From Glandiceps talaboti (lineage: Eukaryota > Hemichordata > Enteropneusta > Spengelidae), in the NCBI RefSeq assembly GCF_964340395.1, contig NC_135567.1:4219899-4283898 (forward strand): DNA of 64,000 bases, written 5' to 3'. The notes below the pieces were generated by a model. It was given only the letters and a program-made list of their open reading frames with translations. It did no database searches and had not been told where the DNA came from. A program made the translations under genes and the position numbers. Shown here one piece after another: positions 59,441-64,000 of this stretch (position 1 is the first letter of the stretch; each line of letters starts with the position of its first letter).

Positions 59441-59601
59441 TGAAAGATGGTGCTGTGGTAGGCGATAGAATGCTATGAGGTTCGACACATCTTCCCATCT
59501 TTGAGAACAGATATGTCAAACCTTGTAGCCCTATAGTGCATACATCCAATGTTAGCATAACCATGGCTGGCCACAGTACCATATATAACCACACGTTGTT
59601 A
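59441..59601. other. Non-coding stretch
   Basis: No gene recognised. Confidence 0.3.
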
Positions 59602-60356
59602 CAGTTTGTAATATCAAAACTAGGCAAAGCCCATAAGGTCACGCAGGGTAGATTCATTTGTGACCAGCTACCTCACGATGATATTGTAGATAGCACCCTC
59701 TGCGTGGAGATGTACACAGTATATAGAACACGCATACGAAGTCATTGTGCTGCAACGCATCCTTCCAAAAAACATCACATAGTATATAGGACGCACATGT
59801 GTACTAGTCATTGAGCCACTACAAGCTATTACAGTGCCCAATTCATAAATTCAAAGTTGATGTAATAATGATAATTTTTTTGTCCAAAAGTCAGACATTG
59901 CTCAAATAAATATTGCAAAATGAATAGAAAATACTTTAGATCACAAGGTGTTTGTGCTAATGTATTAAACAAACTAAATTTATGATTGAACAGTTACTTG
60001 AATATGAATAAAGTGGAGCATATATACTCTGCACCAAGCTTATGAAGAAAAAAACAACACTTTTCAGATGCCAAGGATCAATATTTGTTCTGTAAGTCAT
60101 AATATAAATATCATAACTAGGCAAACCCCTTAAGCTCCCACAGGGTAGATTAATTCATGACTGGCTGCCTAATGATGATATCGTAGATAGCGCCCTTCGC
60201 GTGGAAAATGTGCATAAGTATTTAGAATATGCATGCATAGTCATTGTACCGCAATGCATCCTTGGGTAAAACCATAAAAAAAAACATCGCATAGTATATA
60301 GGACGCGCATGCGTACTAGTCATTGAGCCACTATGCAGCAGCTTCGCGGCTGCTGC
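59602..60356. repeat. Direct repeat pair (59602-59820 and 60108-60331) plus GC hairpin
   Basis: 'ATATCAAAACTAGGCAAAGC' through 'CAGGGTAGATT', 'GATGATATTGTAGATAGC', 'CATAGTATATAGGACGC' and 'TACTAGTCATTGAGCCACTA' occurs twice in the same orientation about 510 bp apart, moderately diverged. The second copy ends in a perfect hairpin, GCAGCAGC (60335-60342) / GCTGCTGC (60349-60356), with loop TTCGCG. No family is recognised. Confidence 0.75.
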
Positions 60357-61000
60357 GCAAGCATCCCCAGTACAATGCATGTGTACACTACAGGTTAATA
60401 GCTGAAAATAAACTTTACCATATACCACATTTTGCCTAGCATCGACTCAAGAAACTACGTAGGTATAGTGAAGCTACATGTATTTTATCATACTCGTAGG
60501 ACATGCAATTGTGTAGTACAAGTACAGTTTTTTGCTGCATTCTGAGTGAGAGATAGTCCTGCTTGCAGACGGTGCATGCGTTTCGCCCAGTTAAGCCAGG
60601 GACAACTTACTCCATATGCAAACAGGACTAAGCAAGAGAGTGCTGACCGGACCGGTTGTTGATCGTATAAATTACTGCTCGAAACTGCATGGGGCAGAAA
60701 TTAGACTGCCCGGATAAAGCTAGGGGTTCAATGCTACAAATGTATATGTATAGAGTAGACAGAAAAAAAAATGCAATCAGGCTTCTACTAGTAATTATTG
60801 TGGTTTTGGTATATTGACGCTAGTACATGGTATCTCAATGTAGCACACTTGTGTGGTTTCACACAACTTAATTGTCAGCAAAACTACTAGTATTCTTTTG
60901 TTTACATTACTGTAAATTTACCAACCCATCTCACCTTTTTCTCTAGTCTAACAATATAGCTTCCGCTAATTTCTAAAGTACAGCCATTTTTGTTTTGTTT
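60357..61000. other. Non-coding stretch
   Basis: No gene or shared repeat recognised. Confidence 0.4.
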
Positions 61001-61167
61001 CCTTTTTAGCACAACTGAACCAATAAGGTTCAGTAGTGTTGTAGGCATGGCAAAGTGTCTGTATGTATGTATGTATGTATGTATGTATGTATGTATGTAT
61101 GTATGTATGTGTGTATGTATGTATGTATGTATGTATGTATGTATGTATGTGTGTGTCTGTGACACTG
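61001..61167 (-). mobile_element. 3' end of a Helitron-like element (copy H7), with (TATG)n
   Basis: In minus orientation the family end is intact. TTTTTAGCACAACTGAACC begins at 61004, and the hairpin ACTGAACC (61014-61021) / GGTTCAGT (61027-61034) has loop AATAA. 'TAGTGTTGTAGGCATGGCAA' follows, then (TATG)n at about 61063-61151. The remainder of the element is missing, and a LINE fragment starts immediately after the microsatellite. Confidence 0.75.
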
Positions 61168-62310
61168 TGCATTTGACACTGTATCACACAACCAACTCTT
61201 ACTCAAATTAGCACAATATGGTGTAGATGGTAAAATCAACAAATGTCTCATTTCATTCCTAAAAGAACGTAAACAACGGGTTGTAGTGGGTGGAGAACGT
61301 TCCACATGGGCAGATATGGAATCAGGCATCCCACAGGGAACAGTACTCGGACCACTGTTATTTCTCATATACATCAACGACCTACATGAAAACTTACACT
61401 CAACTGTACGACTGTTCGCAGATTGACTGCATAATTTATAGAAACATCAATAGTAAACATGACACTAAAACACTCCAGGAAGACCTAGACACATTATCTG
61501 AATGGGAAACCAAGTGGCAAATGAAATTCAATCTAGATAAATGTTATGTATTACAAATTCCATCATCATCAAGGTCAGAAATCATCACCAAATATGGATT
61601 AGACAACTCTATTTTACAGGAGACAAAAACTCATCCATATCTAGGGGTGTAGACATTCATCAAAATCTCAAATGGAACACACATGTAAACATAATAACAA
61701 CATCTGCAGGATGAACCCTTGGGTTTCATTCGCAGGAACCTAGGCTCATGTACAAGATCAAATAAAAAAGCAGCATACATCTCTCACGCCAACCCTAGAG
61801 TACTGCTCTGCAGTGTGGGATAACTACACTAAAGAATTAGTACAAAAGGTAGGCAAAATACAGAGAAGGGCAGCAAGAATGCTCTACAACAACTATGACT
61901 GGAAAACGAGTGTAACAGAACTCATAAACGAATTGGAATGGGAGAATCTATCAACGAGAACGAGAACATCAAGACTTAGCATATTAGACAAAGCCACAGG
62001 GGACCATTTGGCACTGCTGGTACAAAACTACCTGTCACCAACTCAATGACAAACTCGGCATACACACTCTAAAAGCTTCATACAACACCAGGCACGCATA
62101 CACTACTGTCACAAATACTCAATTTATTCCACGGACCATCAGATATAATCAACATAACAGATTCAGAACAATTCAAACATTGTCAAGCATAATCAACATT
62201 CAACAGAACACAGGACAACAACATCAAGGACTAATAACAATCATTGCACACATCACATCCTACTCGTTTTGTTCCACTAGGGACGTTGAGTAGTATCCTA
62301 AAGAAGAAGA
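61168..62310 (+). pseudogene. Rex/CR1-like LINE fragment (copy E): reverse transcriptase and C-terminus
   Basis: Starting mid-block at AFDTVSHNQLLLKLAQYGVDG minus its first D/K context, the plus strand encodes RKQRVVVGGERSTWADMESG, then IPQGTVLGPLLFLIYINDLH. Next is RLFAD, where an extra base breaks the catalytic box before DCIIYRNIN. LSEWETKWQMKFNLDKC, HPYLGVDIHQNLKW, SVWDNYTKELV, KIQRRAARMLYNNYDW and a C-terminal TRHAYTTVTN region ending in RDVE and TAG follow. At least three frameshifts or stops are present. The last part (62047 onward) was duplicated at 63192. Confidence 0.8.
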
Positions 62311-62708
62311 AAAAAAGTGTGGATGGATATGCCAAGTAGGGCTAAATATGTTTATGGTCAAAAAATTTTAATTTCCAAAACTACTCAGCAGACTGGGCTG
62401 AAATTTAATGGGGATGCATCTAGGGGTGTACAGATAAAGAAATAGTAAGCATATAATGATCTCATCAGTGATATGCAAGTTAGGTGTAAAAATGTGAATT
62501 TTGGTTAAAAATTTATATTTCAAAAAGTACTTGGTCAATGAGACTGAAACTTGGTGAGATGTTTCTAGAAGTGCAACAACCAAATAGCAGTATATTTTGG
62601 TCAAAAATAATAACATCATCTACTAGGCAAGTGAGTAAACATTCACAAAGATAACAGGGATTCTTAGACAAGTGAACAAACATTCAAAAGGTGTATGCAA
62701 ATATGTCT
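62047..62708. repeat. Segment A, first copy of a local duplication
   Basis: 662 bp comprising the end of LINE copy E and part of an inverted Helitron-like element. It is repeated at 63192-63853 with an offset of 1145 bp and no difference that I could see. Confidence 0.93.
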
Positions 62709-62709
62709 G

Positions 62710-63193
62710 ACTAACTGGAGATAAGTGTAAGTTTGTTGAGAACTAAGTCTTTTTACCAAAACAGTTTATAAACCTTGCACATACTCAGAATGGTTAACCT
62801 AGAAATGTTTGATGTTTATAAGAGAATAATTTGAATTGGTAGTGAAAGCACTTCCTCAATAATTTCACTAACCAAATTAAAAGAATAAAATTGTCACCAA
62901 TTCCATGAATAAATACAGTTTTGCTTACAGATTGATACATGAGAAAAGATTTGCCGATTTGTTCTAGCATGGAAGTATCACCCACCATTCTAGAATGGTA
63001 AACTCCAAACAAATTTGTCTTTACAGATGTCACATACATGTACATGTGTAATCTTATTGAATACATATTTCATTCAATAAGCCATTTGTGATAGTTTTGA
63101 TTAGAATGGAATTCAATGCAAGGATTACATTTCATGTTAAAACAACATTACAGAGTTCGTTGCAATACATGAATGGGGGGGATTGTTCCATTG
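62710..63193 (+). repeat. Segment B, inserted copy
   Basis: Near-identical copy of 58114-58599, placed between the two copies of segment A. The junctions share only one to three bases with the parent sequences. Confidence 0.92.
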
Positions 63194-63853
63194 ACAAACT
63201 CGGCATACACACTCTAAAAGCTTCATACAACACCAGGCACGCATACACTACTGTCACAAATACTCAATTTATTCCACGGACCATCAGATATAATCAACAT
63301 AACAGATTCAGAACAATTCAAACATTGTCAAGCATAATCAACATTCAACAGAACACAGGACAACAACATCAAGGACTAATAACAATCATTGCACACATCA
63401 CATCCTACTCGTTTTGTTCCACTAGGGACGTTGAGTAGTATCCTAAAGAAGAAGAAAAAAAGTGTGGATGGATATGCCAAGTAGGGCTAAATATGTTTAT
63501 GGTCAAAAAATTTTAATTTCCAAAACTACTCAGCAGACTGGGCTGAAATTTAATGGGGATGCATCTAGGGGTGTACAGATAAAGAAATAGTAAGCATATA
63601 ATGATCTCATCAGTGATATGCAAGTTAGGTGTAAAAATGTGAATTTTGGTTAAAAATTTATATTTCAAAAAGTACTTGGTCAATGAGACTGAAACTTGGT
63701 GAGATGTTTCTAGAAGTGCAACAACCAAATAGCAGTATATTTTGGTCAAAAATAATAACATCATCTACTAGGCAAGTGAGTAAACATTCACAAAGATAAC
63801 AGGGATTCTTAGACAAGTGAACAAACATTCAAAAGGTGTATGCAAATATGTCT
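63192..63853. repeat. Segment A, second copy (continues into the intact element)
   Basis: After 63853 the sequence continues smoothly into the rest of the inverted Helitron-like element. The first copy instead stops at 62708 and jumps to segment B, so this copy keeps the original right-hand context. Confidence 0.92.
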
Positions 63854-63964
63854 AGCAACAAAACCACACCCATAGCAACAGCCAAATGATCAATTATATT
63901 GCAAAGATAACATCAGGGATTCATAGACTAAAAACTGTACAATTGGGCTACAACGGAATTGGTG
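63480..63964 (-). mobile_element. Helitron-like element in minus orientation (copy H8), 5' part
   Basis: Read on the minus strand, the family 5' end lies at 63964 (GCACCAATTCCGTTGTAGCC). One first-type module ('GGCTGTTGCTATGGGTGTGG') and then second-type modules follow down to about 63480. The 3' hairpin end is missing. Confidence 0.7.
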
Positions 63965-64000
63965 CTGTTTTTCAATATCACAACATTTCAACATGGGGGG

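Noticed and set aside
60902-61377. Long THIHTYIHT frames
   Set aside because: Translation of the (TATG)n microsatellite.
62368-62619. 83-codon minus-strand frame, identical at 63513-63764
   Set aside because: It is read from the second-type modules of the Helitron-like element and is repeated only because segment A was duplicated.

Overview
The window looks like repeat-dense, AT-rich nuclear DNA from a metazoan. It has GT-AG split exons, non-LTR retrotransposons of several clades, a Penelope-like remnant, a tRNA-derived SINE, microsatellites and large satellite arrays. There are no operons, rRNA genes or prokaryotic features. The mix of L2/CR1-like, Rex/CR1-like and Tx1/L1-like LINEs, the Penelope-like piece and the SINE fits a marine invertebrate, and a lancelet or hemichordate is my guess. 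The species cannot be fixed from sequence alone.

Host genes are sparse. The best evidence is two 99-bp minus-strand exons (745-843 and 48940-49038). Each encodes exactly one 33-residue ankyrin repeat in phase 0 and is flanked by AG and GT. A minus-strand ATG exon at 8642-8812 ends in phase 0 at a good donor and could splice to the 745-843 exon. A minus-strand open stretch ending in a stop (31006-31203) and a plus-strand open stretch ending in a stop (38824-39017) are weaker candidate terminal exons. A CpG-bearing 5' exon candidate lies at 33353-33425, minus strand.

Layout. 1-5.4 kb: tail of an interspersed element, one ankyrin exon and a nearly intact two-ORF L2/CR1-like LINE (minus). 5.4-10.1 kb: non-coding DNA, one Helitron-like tandem-repeat element and the ATG exon. 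10.1-19.5 kb: a LINE graveyard. Two copies of one CR1-like family lie in opposite orientation (10.1-13.1 plus, 16.8-19.5 minus), and between them is an older Rex/CR1-like LINE. That older LINE is interrupted by a 5'-truncated Tx1/L1-like insertion with a 16-bp target-site duplication. A tRNA-derived SINE sits in the third LINE. 21.3-30.8 kb: a 9.5-kb satellite of 53-bp monomers with clear higher-order duplications. 31-39 kb: LINE and Penelope-like remnants, and a terminal-inverted-repeat element carrying about 33 copies of a 49-bp minisatellite. 39-42 kb: Helitron-like elements and a 3' LINE fragment with an (TTA)n tail. 44.9-47.3 kb: the second copy of the minisatellite element, nearly contracted, with a 1.7-kb TIR transposon (TTA target site) inserted in it. 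48.9-64 kb: the second ankyrin exon, three more copies of the TIR transposon, several Helitron-like copies, a second Tx1-like fragment, and a LINE end involved in a local A-B-A' rearrangement that looks like template switching.

Most of the DNA is therefore mobile elements and their nested products inside what are probably introns and intergenic space of ankyrin-type genes. I see no new enzymatic or defence system. The candidates for undescribed biology are the Helitron-like family with two kinds of internal tandem module, the TIR element with an expandable 49-bp array, and the higher-order 53-bp satellite.
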